A stretch of 64,000 bases of DNA from contig JAKJXP020000053.1 in the NCBI GenBank assembly GCA_022225965.2, positions 1-64,000 on the forward strand, written 5' to 3'. The translations under genes and the position numbers were made by a program. The first letter of the stretch is position 1. Each line of letters begins with the position of its first letter. Under the pieces are notes generated by a model. That model did not search any database and was not told the origin of the DNA. It saw only the letters and a list, made by a program, of their open reading frames with translations. Source of the DNA: Diatrype stigma (taxonomy: Eukaryota > Ascomycota > Sordariomycetes > Xylariales > Diatrypaceae). Below are positions 13,942-24,419 of the stretch, one piece after another.

Positions 13942-15347
13942 TTACTTCCTCTTGGTTCCGCCCTTCGTTGGTTTTTCCTTCTTCTCCCTGTCCTTTCCCG
14001 CTTTCCATGACCTTTGAGGGGTTGACCGTGAATCCCCCCTCGTGTTCTGCCTCTTTCTCTCAGCACCCTCCCAGTCATACAGCTCCGGTCGCACTCTGAA
14101 CACAAACCAGTGTTAGCATGGGTTTGAAGCGGTACAATTCGATGGCTCAATTATACTATATCATCATCCCTATGGCATACCAGGGAGGGGAGTTTTGGTT
14201 TCTTCCTCGGTGGATTCCTGGTGTATGTGGGTAGATGGGTGCATAAGTACAAGGTGAATCAGTAGGGTGGGCATAGTGTTCATGATAACATTGAACTATT
14301 GCCCCCAACCATGGGATACAAAGAAAAGTAGATGTCTACCAACCTTGGATAGCCTTTCGGTAGTTTTTCACGTCTGAAATCGTATCTTGTCCATCTATCA
14401 TATGACGTCTTCTCTAACATCCTCGTCCATATGTATGGGCCTTTGTGTCGACCTTCTTTTATATCTTCATTATAGCTGTCTATCGTGTCGTCGAATCCAC
14501 GTTCGTCGGCCCATGCTGTGAGTTCCTTTCCACATGGGTGCGTGTCTACAAGGGCTATATACTCTTTGTTGTAGATGGGATGGGGAACAGTTTTTGAGCG
14601 GCTAAAGTCGATATCAAGGTCTCGGAGATAGTTAGGGCTCCTTACGTCGTCAATAAAGATTCCAATTCTATGGATAGCGTTGATGTCACGTATCATCTTA
14701 GGGATCCTTTTCGGGTCTAAGAATGGATATTGTCTTGGTCCCTCGGGTATAAACTCTTTAACAAGGGCTCGAAGTGGAAGCTCCTTGAAGTCTTCTGAGT
14801 CGCGATCGGGTATTTGCGAGTCACCTTTCTCTCCCAGCTTCCTCTCGTGATCATCAGTCAATATGATATAGCCGTAGCACTTTATGGTTAGATGCTCATT
14901 TCCGGTTTCTTTCAAGCGTCCATATGCTCGGCATTCGGAAGTAAAAGCATCCAGATATACCTGTATCTTTTCTATCGTCACATCGTCGGGTAAAAATCGA
15001 CGGATGAAACTTAGGTAAGGTTCGAAGAAACCGAACTATCAACCAACTGACATTAGCATGGTCTCGCATTAAGCCAGTCAGATTAGGGGTCATATATTAG
15101 ACTTACTATCTTTGAAGCGAATATCTTATTTTCTATAGAAACTTTCCATACGGCTGAATCTGCACCAGATTCTATGTGCTCGATGAAATCGATTTCTAGC
15201 TTTGGTCCAGAATACTGGAAGGGTTGTAATTTCGGCCCCGGAAGATCGGGAAGTGAAGCTATGATTGCACGATGCTACCAAGGTAAGGAATAGGTGGATT
15301 ATGGAGATACCGCAAGTAAAGTAAACTACGTTCTTTGTTGATAGCAT
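13942..15347 (-). CDS. Fta2-domain (Sim4 complex-like) / kinase-fold protein, multi-exon
   Basis: The frames join by splice signals: an exon from about 15274 to 15107 (donor GTAAGT), an exon 15035-14344 (donor GTTGGT) and a last exon 14095-13942 ending in TAA. The first of these encodes LPDLPGPKLQPFQYSG, then SAVWKVSIENKIFASKI, which looks like the glycine-loop and lysine region of a kinase-like fold. The second continues FGFFEPYLSFIRRFLPDD and holds an HRIGIFIDDVRSPNYL segment where a catalytic loop would lie. The last exon gives VRPELYDWEGAERKRQ and a basic tail. This pattern matches the many fungal proteins annotated as kinetochore Sim4 complex subunit FTA2 domain proteins. Most of those are probably lineage-specific paralogues, not true kinetochore subunits. 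The beginning is uncertain: a short first exon starting at 15347 (18 nt, donor GTAGTT) fits in phase, but its donor is weak. The function is inferred only. Confidence 0.6.
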
Positions 15348-15600
15348 AGTACCTTGTTTCGATCAGACAAAAAGGGGTTCTTTGTTTAACTGCGTATATA
15401 GGCTACTTAATCATGGAGTTCCAATAGCCGTGTAATTATCCGTCGAATATCGTGTGGTAGGTGTTCACCATACGCCGTCTGAATAATTGCTTGAATGAGA
15501 GACCTCGTAGGAATGAAAGTCTGGAGACAAGCCGTTGGTTGTCAGCACTGGCGGGTTCAACAAAGTTGCCTTTCCCAGACTTCCCACTGTTACGCCCCAG

Positions 15601-16029
15601 TTACACACTCAATTCAGCCTTTTGTATAAAATCCCTCGTATAGGCAGTATCGATGAACTCCACAAACTCCACAATTTGTGTTCCATCTTCGTTCATCTTC
15701 AATGCCATGAAGTATTCAGCCTCGATAGGCCCGGCCGGCGTGTCGCCTGCAGACTTCAAATGGGCGATAACCTGGCGTGTGGTTTCGTCGATCATCGGTT
15801 CGAAATCGCTCTGAATAATGAGCCGCAGATTCGGTACCGTTTTCTTCAAATCCATCACGAAATCCGAATACTCCTTGTTGGTGCGGTCTGGAATCCCAGA
15901 TGTGGTAGGGAACATTCGATGCACGCATTGGGGGCTACGGCAGGCAATGACAGAGTCAGGGGTCATTTCACCATACCTGTCGAAAGCGGTTTTGGCTGTT
16001 TTCCAGAGTTGGTCACGAAGTGAAGACAT
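15601..16029 (-). CDS. SnoaL-like / NTF2-like fold protein
   Basis: Intact 142-residue single-exon protein. The pattern is typical of small fungal SnoaL-like proteins: an N-terminal helix (LRDQLWKTAKTAFDRYGEMT), a short conserved VIACRSPQCVHRMFP segment, then NKEYSDFVMDLKKTVPNLRL, and paired beta strands near the end (EYFMALKMNEDGTQIVEFVEFID). These proteins have a cone-shaped alpha+beta fold that can act as a cyclase, hydrolase or small-molecule-binding domain; many have no known substrate. No signal peptide or membrane segment is visible, so it is probably cytosolic. It lies about 250 bases upstream, on the same strand, of the Fta2-like gene. No biosynthetic core enzyme is nearby, so I see no support for a role in polyketide synthesis here. 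Confidence 0.65.
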   Translation of the reverse strand: MSSLRDQLWKTAKTAFDRYGEMTPDSVIACRSPQCVHRMFPTTSGIPDRTNKEYSDFVMDLKKTVPNLRLIIQSDFEPMIDETTRQVIAHLKSAGDTPAGPIEAEYFMALKMNEDGTQIVEFVEFIDTAYTRDFIQKAELSV

Positions 16030-16845
16030 TGCTTTTGCTTTGTTCTGATTTGGTAACGGTGGCTGCGATGTTCATGATCTAAACCACCGGGAGAGCTTAA
16101 TATATATTCCATAGTGACTGTCTAATGGTGGAGTCTTCGGGCTTAACTTATTTATATCCGTCTGTTGAATCCGAAGCCAAGCCCGTAACCATGCAACCAG
16201 AGTGTCGATCTACTCTCTACTCCACGGTCTCCACGGATTATCCACGAGCTATTTCTAGCTATCTACGAAGCCTTGAATTTGGTGTCCACAATGTGGCCAT
16301 TTATGAGTCCCTCTCGTGACCACCCGTAGACACGAAATTTCGGGGTCCGACCCATGGCTTAGAGATTTTGTATACCAGTATGTTGAATTTAAGTTAACAT
16401 ATAGCTACACGACGCCATTACGATCTTTTACTGAGAAGCGGGAGGAAGAGAGGTCGCTCGGGCAAAGGAGGTGAAAAGAAGTTGTAGGTCAACTTTTGAA
16501 TTCCATGGTAATATTTAGGCAAGGGGAAGCTTTGTTTTGCGCAACCATCCAGCTAATTCCTAATAATTCCGTATCTTGCCCGTATGCAAGCCATAACTGT
16601 CGCGTTTCTGAATAGCCCTTCTATTGACGTTTTGCTACACTCTGCTAAAGCTCTAAGGAAGGAAAGAAAGGGAAGAGCGTCTGGGACGTATGGGGGGAGA
16701 TCGGACCTCTATATAGGCCCAAATAAACCCCCCAGGGGGGGTCCCCTGCCAGAGCGTTATACCCACTCTAGAGCAGCTCCAAATAGACCCATTTTACCGC
16801 GACAATAACCTTGATCGAGGCCATATTGATACTGCAACTTTGTTC
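16030..16845. other. Intergenic
   Basis: No gene recognised. It contains the upstream flank of the SnoaL-like gene and, near 16725-16745, a C-run followed by a G-run able to form a hairpin, close to a TATATAGG stretch at about 16710. Confidence 0.4.
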
Positions 16846-17805
16846 TTAACTACTGCCTTTATCAAGAAATGGTGATGATTCCTCGTGTCCGTTGTGCAGT
16901 GTTGTCGTATCTGACTGTGTGTCGACATCCTCTGGAAGGATCTCGCTGCCCATCTCCACATCCAAGGCAATGAAGTCGCGAGCTATTTCCAGCTTTTCCT
17001 TATACCTCCCATAACTGTCATATACGCCGACTACCATGGCGGAGACTGTAGCGATACTATTGGGCCACTCGCCAAACTTAATCAGCATAACACACTGAAA
17101 TGGCGGTGATAGAGAGAAAGACGATTTTTCGCTGGTAGCTAGCTGATGGCAAAGGACAACGATGAAGATCGATAAGTAAGACTTACCAACAGATTACTGC
17201 TGTCGCGTATGCGAAAACTCCCACTTTGACTCCACGGGTGGATTTGGATACAATAATGTCACCAGCCAAGCCCGCGCTACCTCCAATGATGAATAGGTAT
17301 AATCTTATGACGATGTCTCTCCGCTCTTGCTCGGGCCTCCCCAGATCCTTATCTACTACTAGATTCCATGAGCCATAACGCCTCGCGATGAGATGTAATA
17401 AAGCGCCGAGAAGATCCTATACATGTAGTGATAAAGGTTAGCAAGCTATCTGGTGGGAGTTGCAGTCGCTCACCAAGCATCAATACCAATTGAAGTGAGA
17501 CTTACCAGCAAGGCGCCTAGTAGCACTATGGAACCATCGCCCATACTCACTATTACGAAGTTCACACTGGTAATGGGCAACAGAATATGGCTAAGAATGG
17601 CTAGGGTGAAGGCGAACCTCCAGGAAAAGAACATGCCCGCCATGTCGAGAAGAAGAGAGCCGATTGCTGACTTGCTATGGACATGACATATATCTTTCCC
17701 TCCTTGAATAATAGTAATGAGGCAAGACATTTTGTCTGATAAAACCTTTGAAATTAAGGGTGGGGTTGGGACCTGGTGAGAACAGAAACATATCGATTCT
17801 TTCAT
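16846..17805 (-). CDS. Putative integral membrane protein, three exons
   Basis: Exons 17805-17506, 17416-17187 and 17131-16846 join in phase through introns with GTAAGT donors and TAG/CAG acceptors, giving 816 coding bases (271 residues). The joined protein has hydrophobic segments encoded at about 17690-17620 (IGSLLLDMAGMFFSW then FAFTLAILSHILLP), 17590-17510 (NFVIVSMG then SIVLLGALLDLLGALLHLIA) and 17290-17190 (LYLFIIGGSAGLAGDIIV then GVFAYATAVICC). A hydrophilic C-terminal tail is rich in Asp, Glu and Ser. No signal peptide is obvious. An internal Met 25 codons downstream could be the true start. I do not recognise the family. The splice joins are well supported because every alternative phase hits a stop, but the function is unknown. 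Confidence 0.55.
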
Positions 17806-18543
17806 GTCCTGGGCATGTCGACTCCCTCGGTGGTCTACTACATGTATTTATAGGGCTTGCCGTCATGCCAAGATGCCCCTTTACGGTCTCGGTCAGGGCA
17901 GCTTACACCACTGTCATCATCTGATCATTGATGTGGTGGCTGATGGTACACAGAGGGAGTAGCCACCGAATCCCCCTGATTTTATTTGAAGTTGCTCGAG
18001 CGAGGTAGCGAATGAAGGGAATTGACTCGATTAAAGCGCACGTTGAGCCTTGGACCGGTAAGATTCGGCTACGTCTTCCGCACCTCAACGTCCACACTAC
18101 TCAGATCCCAGCTTACTATCACCGGAGTATTCAGCCCTTGCTTTAAGCCAATGTATTGTAGGATATGTCGAGGTATCAGTAATCCACAGTGTTGACCAAC
18201 CTACAAAGGAGTTACTACTTATTTGACAACCGTCTTGAGATAAGTATGGGGGCACCAGATCCAAATACACGTCACAAGAAGAAAAAACATAAAAAACACG
18301 ACACTTCATACAGAACAAAGTAGAATTTAACATTTGGTATCTAGAAGTCACCCAGTAGCCTTTCCGTATCCTTCCATGATGTCCAACATTGGTAACAGCC
18401 TTCCCAAGCGCCATTGTATCCAACGCCGCAACTTGGCACAACCAAGAGCTTGATACCATAATGCAATGATTCAATCGAACCCAACGAAACGTATAGTCTA
18501 TTACCAAAAAGCACGCAGTAGGTAACTATGTAGGGCCCATGGA
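17806..18543. other. Intergenic between two minus-strand genes
   Basis: No gene supported. The open frame at 18097-18507 is partly the 3' flank of the neighbouring membrane-protein gene and shows no motif. The stretch contains the promoter side of the 16846-17805 gene. Confidence 0.4.
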
Positions 18544-20313
18544 TCACCCATCGATCATGCCAGTCTCGCCGCGGGCCCGCGACAGCGCCTGCTGCAGGCG
18601 CTCGTTCTCCTCGGCGCGGATGCGACTGCGGGCGGCCTCGAGGCGCTCGACGCCGGCGTTGATGGTCTCGATGTGAACGCTCAAGGGGATGCGGTCGGGG
18701 CCGCCGTTGCCGTCGCCGCCGTGGCCGTCGACGCGCAGCAGCTCGGGGGCGGCGACGCGGTCGCGCAGGTCGCTCAGCTTGGTCTGGATGTCGCCGAGGT
18801 CGTGGAGGAGGCCGACGAGCTGGGCGACGGCGGCGCCGCGCTGGGCGTCGATGCGGGACAGGAGGCTGATCTGGCTGCCGAGGTTGTGGAGGCGGCGGGC
18901 GTTGGCGCCGACGAGCGTCCAGAGCGTCCAGAGGATCTCGCTCTTCTCGGCGCGGGCCGCGTTGCCGCCCGCCACGACGTGCTCGTTGATCAGCTGCAGG
19001 TGGGACTCCGCCTGGCGGAGCTGGCGCAGCGCCGCCTGCGCCTCGAGGATCAGGCCGGCGATCTTGTCCGACACGAGCGCCGTGTGCTCCACGTACTTGT
19101 CCAGCAGCGCGCGCTCGTCGAACACGGCCGGCTGGAAGGGCGCGAACAGCCAGCCCGTGATCCAGCGCGACATCAGGTTGTCGTTGGCCTCGCGGCTCGC
19201 CGCCACCGAGTCGATGAACCGCGACGTCCACCGGTTGATGCTGACCACGCTGTCGACGGCGCTGCCGACGTGCGTGTTGAAGATCTGCAGGTCGTCGGCC
19301 ACCTGGCGGATCGTCTCGATGTACTGGTCGAACTCGCTGACCAGCTCGTTGCGGTTCGGCAGCTCGCTGAACTTCACCATCGTGCGCAGGTCGCGGACCG
19401 AGGCCTCCGTCTGCTTCATCTCCATCGGGAGCGACACCCCCGCCGCCGAGTCCTCTAGCACCTTCTCGAAGTCGCCCTGGGCGGCCATCAAGCCGTCGAA
19501 CTCGACCTGAGTGCGGCTGGTGGGATCTGGCGCTGCCTTGGGGCAGAAGGGCATGTCCACAAAGGAAGCGCCGGGTATCCGACATAAGGGAGACATGGTT
19601 GCTGAGATAGACTCGGTAATCATGTTCTTGAACACCATGCCAGTCCCGATGCAGATGTACACGGCCAGAAGGATAGCTAGGGGCCATTTCGAGTATCGAA
19701 GCGCCATGCCGAGAACTGATAAGCACCAGGCTGTGGTATCGAACAAGAAATCGGGAGCAGCAGACGCGAATCTCTCGGCTGGAGGTGGCCGCTGCCTCTC
19801 TGGAGGTTCTCTTGGTCCAGGCCCATCTCGAAACTGGCGAACAGCAGAGGTTCGCCTCTGGGGGCTCATGTGTGTTACCTGCCCTTGATAACCCCTCCTT
19901 CTCATCGGTTGTTGTTGTTGTTGCATATCCTCCATGGTAGGTCGTATTGTTCTTGATGAGTGGGTAAGACTATGAGATGGGCTTTGGACGTCAACTCTTG
20001 GCCAGCGGAATTCTGGCACCGGGGTTCTCTCTTCGTCCAAAGATCCATACCTTGTCGAAGCGAGCGAGGGCTGAAAGGGCACGCGCGTAATTAAGCGATC
20101 ATCATCAGCCCTATCTGCCATGCGACCGATGCTGTCCTGGGATGCACCGCTGTAGTCTTGTGATGACGAGGATATCTGGGATGGCCCGCTTGATAAGATA
20201 AGGTCGTCCTCATAAGGGTCATGGACTATGGAGGTATCAAAGCTGTCATTCTCTCCGCCTTCGACCATGCGCCAGGAGCTTTCCACGGGGATGTTGGTCT
20301 GTTTTCTAGACAT
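18544..20313 (-). CDS. Conserved fungal single-pass membrane protein with coiled coils
   Basis: Single-exon protein of 589 residues. The first 185 residues are disordered and rich in Ser, Gln, Arg and Pro, with a short poly-Gln stretch. A strongly hydrophobic region follows at about 187-235 (FLFDTTAWCLSVLGMAL, then WPLAILLAVYICIGTGMVF), giving one or two membrane spans. From about 265 the protein is predicted helical with repeated Leu/Ala/Glu/Arg heptads, ending in a charged helix. This layout suits an organelle or nuclear-envelope membrane protein with a large helical domain, but I know no function. The 3' two thirds is very GC-rich, which creates long antisense open frames without independent support. 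The gene faces away from the ThrRS gene across a shared upstream region. Confidence 0.65.
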   Translation of the reverse strand: MSRKQTNIPVESSWRMVEGGENDSFDTSIVHDPYEDDLILSSGPSQISSSSQDYSGASQDSIGRMADRADDDRLITRVPFQPSLASTRYGSLDEERTPVPEFRWPRVDVQSPSHSLTHSSRTIRPTMEDMQQQQQPMRRRGYQGQVTHMSPQRRTSAVRQFRDGPGPREPPERQRPPPAERFASAAPDFLFDTTAWCLSVLGMALRYSKWPLAILLAVYICIGTGMVFKNMITESISATMSPLCRIPGASFVDMPFCPKAAPDPTSRTQVEFDGLMAAQGDFEKVLEDSAAGVSLPMEMKQTEASVRDLRTMVKFSELPNRNELVSEFDQYIETIRQVADDLQIFNTHVGSAVDSVVSINRWTSRFIDSVAASREANDNLMSRWITGWLFAPFQPAVFDERALLDKYVEHTALVSDKIAGLILEAQAALRQLRQAESHLQLINEHVVAGGNAARAEKSEILWTLWTLVGANARRLHNLGSQISLLSRIDAQRGAAVAQLVGLLHDLGDIQTKLSDLRDRVAAPELLRVDGHGGDGNGGPDRIPLSVHIETINAGVERLEAARSRIRAEENERLQQALSRARGETGMIDG

Positions 20314-21206
20314 CTTTACAAGGCGTGCTTTGGACGAAGCTGCCCGAGTTACTATGGCTGCCTGCCAGCTGTGTTGTTATCTGGTTCAAACGGCCAACAA
20401 TACTGTGGACTTGAGTTTGTCTCAGAAGTAGATGATTTTAAGCGCATGTGAGAGCAGCACAGGCAGCACAGCACACGCACGGGACCTGGTGATCAGAAGA
20501 CGTTTCGGGACCTTGAACCAAGGTGGCAAAACGCGAACAGAGAGAGGGTAGACGCGATAGTTTTATAGCCCGACCGAAGTTAATGATGTTCGAATTTAAG
20601 CCTCACATACAGGGATATATATATTTCGAGCAAGGGTGCATGACTCACATACAGGAAAGGAAACGCTATGATGGATGAAGATAGGTGAAGAGTGTCCAAA
20701 GCTTCGTTAGAATCAGGCAGAGTCCAAAAGCTTCATAATAGTCATGATATGAAACATTTAATCGTGCAGCTCTGTTCGCCTCTTCAGGTCGAAGATGACG
20801 TTGAAATGTCCCGGTGACAGACTTGCCTCTAGGTCACATGAGGAAAGAGAGCGCCAACGCATCACCTAATGATTGGCTGGGCTCCAGGCATCCCGCTGTG
20901 TCGTTAGCGCGCGGGCCTGAAGCTGCAGGGCGGGCAGTCGAGGGCAATCGCATCATCGCGTGGCAGGTCATGGCGCTAATCCTGTTAGAGTAATCAATTT
21001 CAGAGCTCCAGCAGCTGTCCGGCCTCCACTTTATTATCGCGCTTTAACTATTATCGCTACGATTATCGCTACGAAGTACTTCGTAGATCTGCTGTTGCTG
21101 TTATCTCTTATCTCTTAAGAAATTCCGTAGGAGGCTTTTGGGGACTATTGTTATTATACTTTGTATACATAGGCGATCCCACCAGGAAACACTCCGAAGT
21201 CGATTG
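20314..21206. promoter_or_regulatory. Divergent promoter region (membrane protein / mitochondrial ThrRS)
   Basis: About 0.9 kb lies between the two opposed starts, so it should carry both promoters. It contains the exact 18-base palindrome CTACGAAGTACTTCGTAG at 21069-21086, preceded by two near-direct copies of TATCGCTACGA. The half-site CTACGAAGTAC recurs near 23817 and 24053 in the next divergent intergenic region. No known factor is assigned to this site. Confidence 0.4.
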
Positions 21207-22730
21207 ATGGGCGGCATGCTCTTTCCAAGAGCTGTGAGGGTAGGGGCCCGGATATCGAGTCAATTGGCTCGAGCACAGCACCCACACACTCAGACTCCTA
21301 GACACGTAGATAGACCTGCACTTAGACCTGTAGGTCTTTCGAGATGTCTCCAAAGGAGCTGTTCCTCACACGCATCGAACTCTCATTTACCGAAACCACC
21401 CGCCGATCATCGACAGCTCGGGGTCCAGCAAGGACTTTTCACAACCTCCATATATAGCCCGGGATCTCCGATTCTCTTACCGAATGGCACTCGAATATTC
21501 AACCGTCTTGTCGAGTATTTGCGAAAACAATACGTGCGATATGGATTCGACGAGGTTATCACGCCCACCATCTACAAAAAGGCGTTGTGGGCGAAATCCG
21601 GACATCTAGAGAATTACAGCGACGACATGTTTACCGTCACTAGCACCTCTCCTTCACGAAGCGATCAAACAGAAGCTGGCGAGCAGGAGGAATATGGTCT
21701 CAAGCCTATGAACTGTCCGGGCCACTGCCTGATTTTCGCTTCTCAGCGACGGAGCTACCGCAACCTACCGATCCGATACGCCGACTTTTCCCCTTTGCAC
21801 CGGAATGAAGTCTCAGGGGCGCTGAGCGGTCTGACACGAGTGCGACGGTTTCACCAAGACGACGGACATATTTTTTGCCGCCCCTCGCAAATCGAGGAGG
21901 AAATCAAGAAGACGCTCGACTTCGTGAAGGTTGTTTACTCCACCCTAAAACTGGGCAGCTTTCGCCTCGCCCTGTCGACTCGGCCAGCAGAACAATATAT
22001 CGGGACGGTGGAAGATTGGGAAGGTGCCGAAAATGCACTGAAGAGAGCACTGGATGCATCGGGCCAGGAGTGGACGGTAAACGAAGGAGATGGTGCATTC
22101 TACGGACCTAAGATCGACATCGTCCTGAAGGACTCAGATGGCAAGGAGCACCAGACTGCAACCATCCAGCTTGATTTCCAATTGCCAAAGCGATTCGAGC
22201 TAGAGTACCAGGCCCCAGCTCCCGAGTTCGAGCGACGCGGAGAAGTTACAACAGATCCCGAAAAGCTGGCCGAACTCGGCCCCGTCACCCCGGTCCTGAT
22301 CCATAGGGCGGTCCTAGGCTCAGTCGAGAGACTAATGGCACTTTTGATCGAACATTACGATGGAAAGTGGCCATTTTGGTTAAACCCACGACAGGTCATG
22401 ATTCTTACCGTAAACGATAGCGAGCCTGTCCTGGGCTTAGCAAGGCGGGTGCAGGACATCCTCTTAGGTAGAGATGGACCGGCAGATGTTTCATGCTCCC
22501 CGTCGCATTTGGCTGTCGACATCGATAGTAGTCCACGTAGTTTGCCGCTGAAGGTACGGGAGGCTAAGGCGAAAGGCTACAGTGTGATCGCCACTGTCGG
22601 CCCGAAAAACGTTTCAACCGGTACACTCACTGCTGACACGAGGGGACTCGACGCGGATAACAAGCATAAAGAGATGGTCCCAGAGGCCCTGCTTGAGTAC
22701 CTAGAGGCAAAAATTGCTTCCTACCAATGA
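21207..22730 (+). CDS. MST1: Threonyl-tRNA synthetase, mitochondrial
   Basis: Charges tRNA-Thr with threonine. The open frame begins at 21138, but the Met at 21207 (or 21216) is preferred because the following residues (LFPRAVRVGARISSQLARAQ) form an Arg/Ser-rich amphipathic mitochondrial presequence. The class II catalytic core starts at about 21440 with IYSPGSPILLPNG. Motif 1 includes FDEVITPTIYKKALWAKSGH. The zinc/threonine-site region has KPMNCPGHCLIF. Motif 2 has ADFSPLHRNEVSG with VRRFHQDDGHIFC. Motif 3 is PVLIHRAVLGSVERLMALL. A C-terminal anticodon-binding domain follows (QVMILTVNDSEPVLGLARRVQ). The TGS and editing domains of the cytosolic enzyme are absent, as in yeast Mst1, and the length of about 507 residues fits. 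No intron is seen. It lies tail to tail with the bHLH gene, with about 120 bases between the stops. Confidence 0.92.
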   Translation: MGGMLFPRAVRVGARISSQLARAQHPHTQTPRHVDRPALRPVGLSRCLQRSCSSHASNSHLPKPPADHRQLGVQQGLFTTSIYSPGSPILLPNGTRIFNRLVEYLRKQYVRYGFDEVITPTIYKKALWAKSGHLENYSDDMFTVTSTSPSRSDQTEAGEQEEYGLKPMNCPGHCLIFASQRRSYRNLPIRYADFSPLHRNEVSGALSGLTRVRRFHQDDGHIFCRPSQIEEEIKKTLDFVKVVYSTLKLGSFRLALSTRPAEQYIGTVEDWEGAENALKRALDASGQEWTVNEGDGAFYGPKIDIVLKDSDGKEHQTATIQLDFQLPKRFELEYQAPAPEFERRGEVTTDPEKLAELGPVTPVLIHRAVLGSVERLMALLIEHYDGKWPFWLNPRQVMILTVNDSEPVLGLARRVQDILLGRDGPADVSCSPSHLAVDIDSSPRSLPLKVREAKAKGYSVIATVGPKNVSTGTLTADTRGLDADNKHKEMVPEALLEYLEAKIASYQ

Positions 22731-22847
22731 ACAATGACAGCTACCTAGGCTATAGGGATGTTCAAAAGACGCGCTTGTATAACAGATATAGAGTACCCGT
22801 GTTCTCTAAAATGAATCCCGTCGTAATGGAAAAGATCCCCGCTCTAA

Positions 22848-23462
22848 CTAGAAATTCGGACCTATAAACCCACTGTTTCCGGTGTCGGGGCTGGGACCGG
22901 GGTTTTGCTCGTCATGACCCGGCGGGTAGTATTGCGAAGATGCATCTTTCATCGTCATGCTACGTTTTTCCTGGAGTAACTCCAGGGACCGGAGAGCTCT
23001 AATAGTGACCAGGTTAGGCAATGCAAATGCAGCCAAGTGAGCTATAAAGTGAGTGGGATAGTGCTTACTCCTTGTATTTCTCGTCCACAACCTGCCCCTC
23101 AGCCTCGAGGCGCAAGATCAAGTCACGGCGCTGTTCCAATTGCTCCCTTATGTACTCGACCGTTTTCTTGAGGACTAAGCCTTCGGAGCGCCCCTGGCCC
23201 TCAAGGCCGGGTACAAGGGCGCAGAGGCGGTCGAAGCCGGCTCGAATGGCTTCGCGACGCTTTTGCTCTAATGGTATAGCAGATTAGTGTCAGGTCTGAC
23301 GAGTTCCACCCCGTCCGTCTCACTCCAACTCTGAGACTACCAGTCCTTACCTGATGCGATGTGATTTTGCTTCTTTTCTTCCTCCGTGAGACGAGGCTTC
23401 GTATCTTCCGGTGCACCCGGATTTGGTCCCTCGGGTGGTGAGCTGGAGCTTGGTCCGGACAT
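22848..23462 (-). CDS. bHLH(-Zip) transcription factor, INO4-like, three exons
   Basis: Exons 23462-23351, 23267-23069 and 22998-22848 join in phase (462 bases, 153 residues) through introns with GTAAGG and GTAAGC donors and TAG acceptors. The join rebuilds a clear basic helix-loop-helix: basic region and helix 1 with HIASEQKRREAIRAGFDRLC, a loop rich in Gly and Ser (PGLEGQGRSEG), then helix 2 with LVLKKTVEYIREQLEQRRDL. A leucine-rich zipper-like extension runs into exon 3 (EKYKEALRSLELLQEKR). Without splicing, a stop at 23065 would end the protein right after the bHLH, so the third exon matters for dimerisation. Small fungal bHLH proteins of this form resemble yeast Ino4, which pairs with a second bHLH partner. 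The targets here are unknown. The gene lies back to back with the Maf gene. Confidence 0.82.
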
Positions 23463-24419
23463 ATTGGGTGCGGAGGGGGGCTAGGAGAACAAGAATTTGA
23501 TAAGGCGTAAATCAATTGATTGTCTAAGCAATACAGTACTGGAAAGTCTCGTATTGGAGAAATAATGCTAGCTTAAGATGCTGCTGACTTGAGTGAAAAC
23601 CAACGTGCTCAGCTTCGAATGTTGAATGTAACAACTTGGACGATGGGTATGCATAAGACAGGATATGGAGAACATCGTATTAAACATTACGCCTCGGAAC
23701 AGATTTGGCATTAAGCTGAGGATGGAAAGACGTTCCCGATTAAACTCAACATTGAGGGTGTGCCATACTCTTGGACAGAAGCTGCGATGCGATTTGGGCG
23801 GGTAGAGACTTCTTTCTACGAAGTACACATGCTTTTAACACATGGAAACACAGAAGAAAGCATGTGACGCGACCAGACGTCAGGACCCGCCCGCCTTCCA
23901 CGAGTGCACGAGGCTACGAGGCCCCCTTGTAATTGCTCCATTAACCTTGCAGGGCCACAGGCTAACAGCAGAGGTATGAAAGCCCCGCTTCTTGCCGCTG
24001 GAGTACCTACCTAGACTAACTAACTAGGTAGCACCTGCAGGTTGGCAGGCTCTACGAAGTACAGCATTATGTAATATGGCAATGTGGAATTTGGGCTAAG
24101 CTCGAATCACCTTTTGGGGGGTGACGCAAGTACCGCCTGGAAGCCTGGGACCTGCATCCAACCCCACCAGCACTACCATCCACCAGCAACTTCCTCCCTA
24201 CCGCACCCAACCCCTTAAAATCAAGATTCAGGGGGCCTAGAACTAGGTTGGCAATAACAGACGGAAGGAAACCTCCTGGTTCAGTCGCATAGAAAGCTTC
24301 AGCTTCCTCCCTTCCACGAACGCCGAAGTCGACCGACCCTGACTACCTCACCGCCATCATCACCATCACCATCACCAACCCGCTACTTAGGACCCCCATT
24401 CCTCCGAAGATAAAGAAAG
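23463..24419. promoter_or_regulatory. Divergent promoter region (bHLH / Maf)
   Basis: About 960 bases lie between opposed starts. The right end carries a CAC/CAT-rich triplet tract (about 24346-24378) just before the Maf start, probably in its 5' UTR. CTACGAAGTAC half-palindromes lie at about 23817 and 24053, matching the full palindrome in the ThrRS promoter. A CTAACTAACTAGG stretch is at about 24017. No gene seen. Confidence 0.4.

Noticed and set aside
13942..17805. Secondary-metabolite gene cluster around the SnoaL-like gene
   Set aside because: No polyketide synthase, NRPS, terpene synthase, P450 or cluster regulator is present nearby.
18341..19726. 461-codon and other long frames overlapping the coiled-coil membrane protein
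   Set aside because: Products of high GC in the same exon; extremely Arg/Pro/Gly-rich and without family features.
21138..21206. Longer N-terminus for the ThrRS
   Set aside because: The first 23 residues do not resemble a targeting peptide, while the next Met begins a good mitochondrial presequence.
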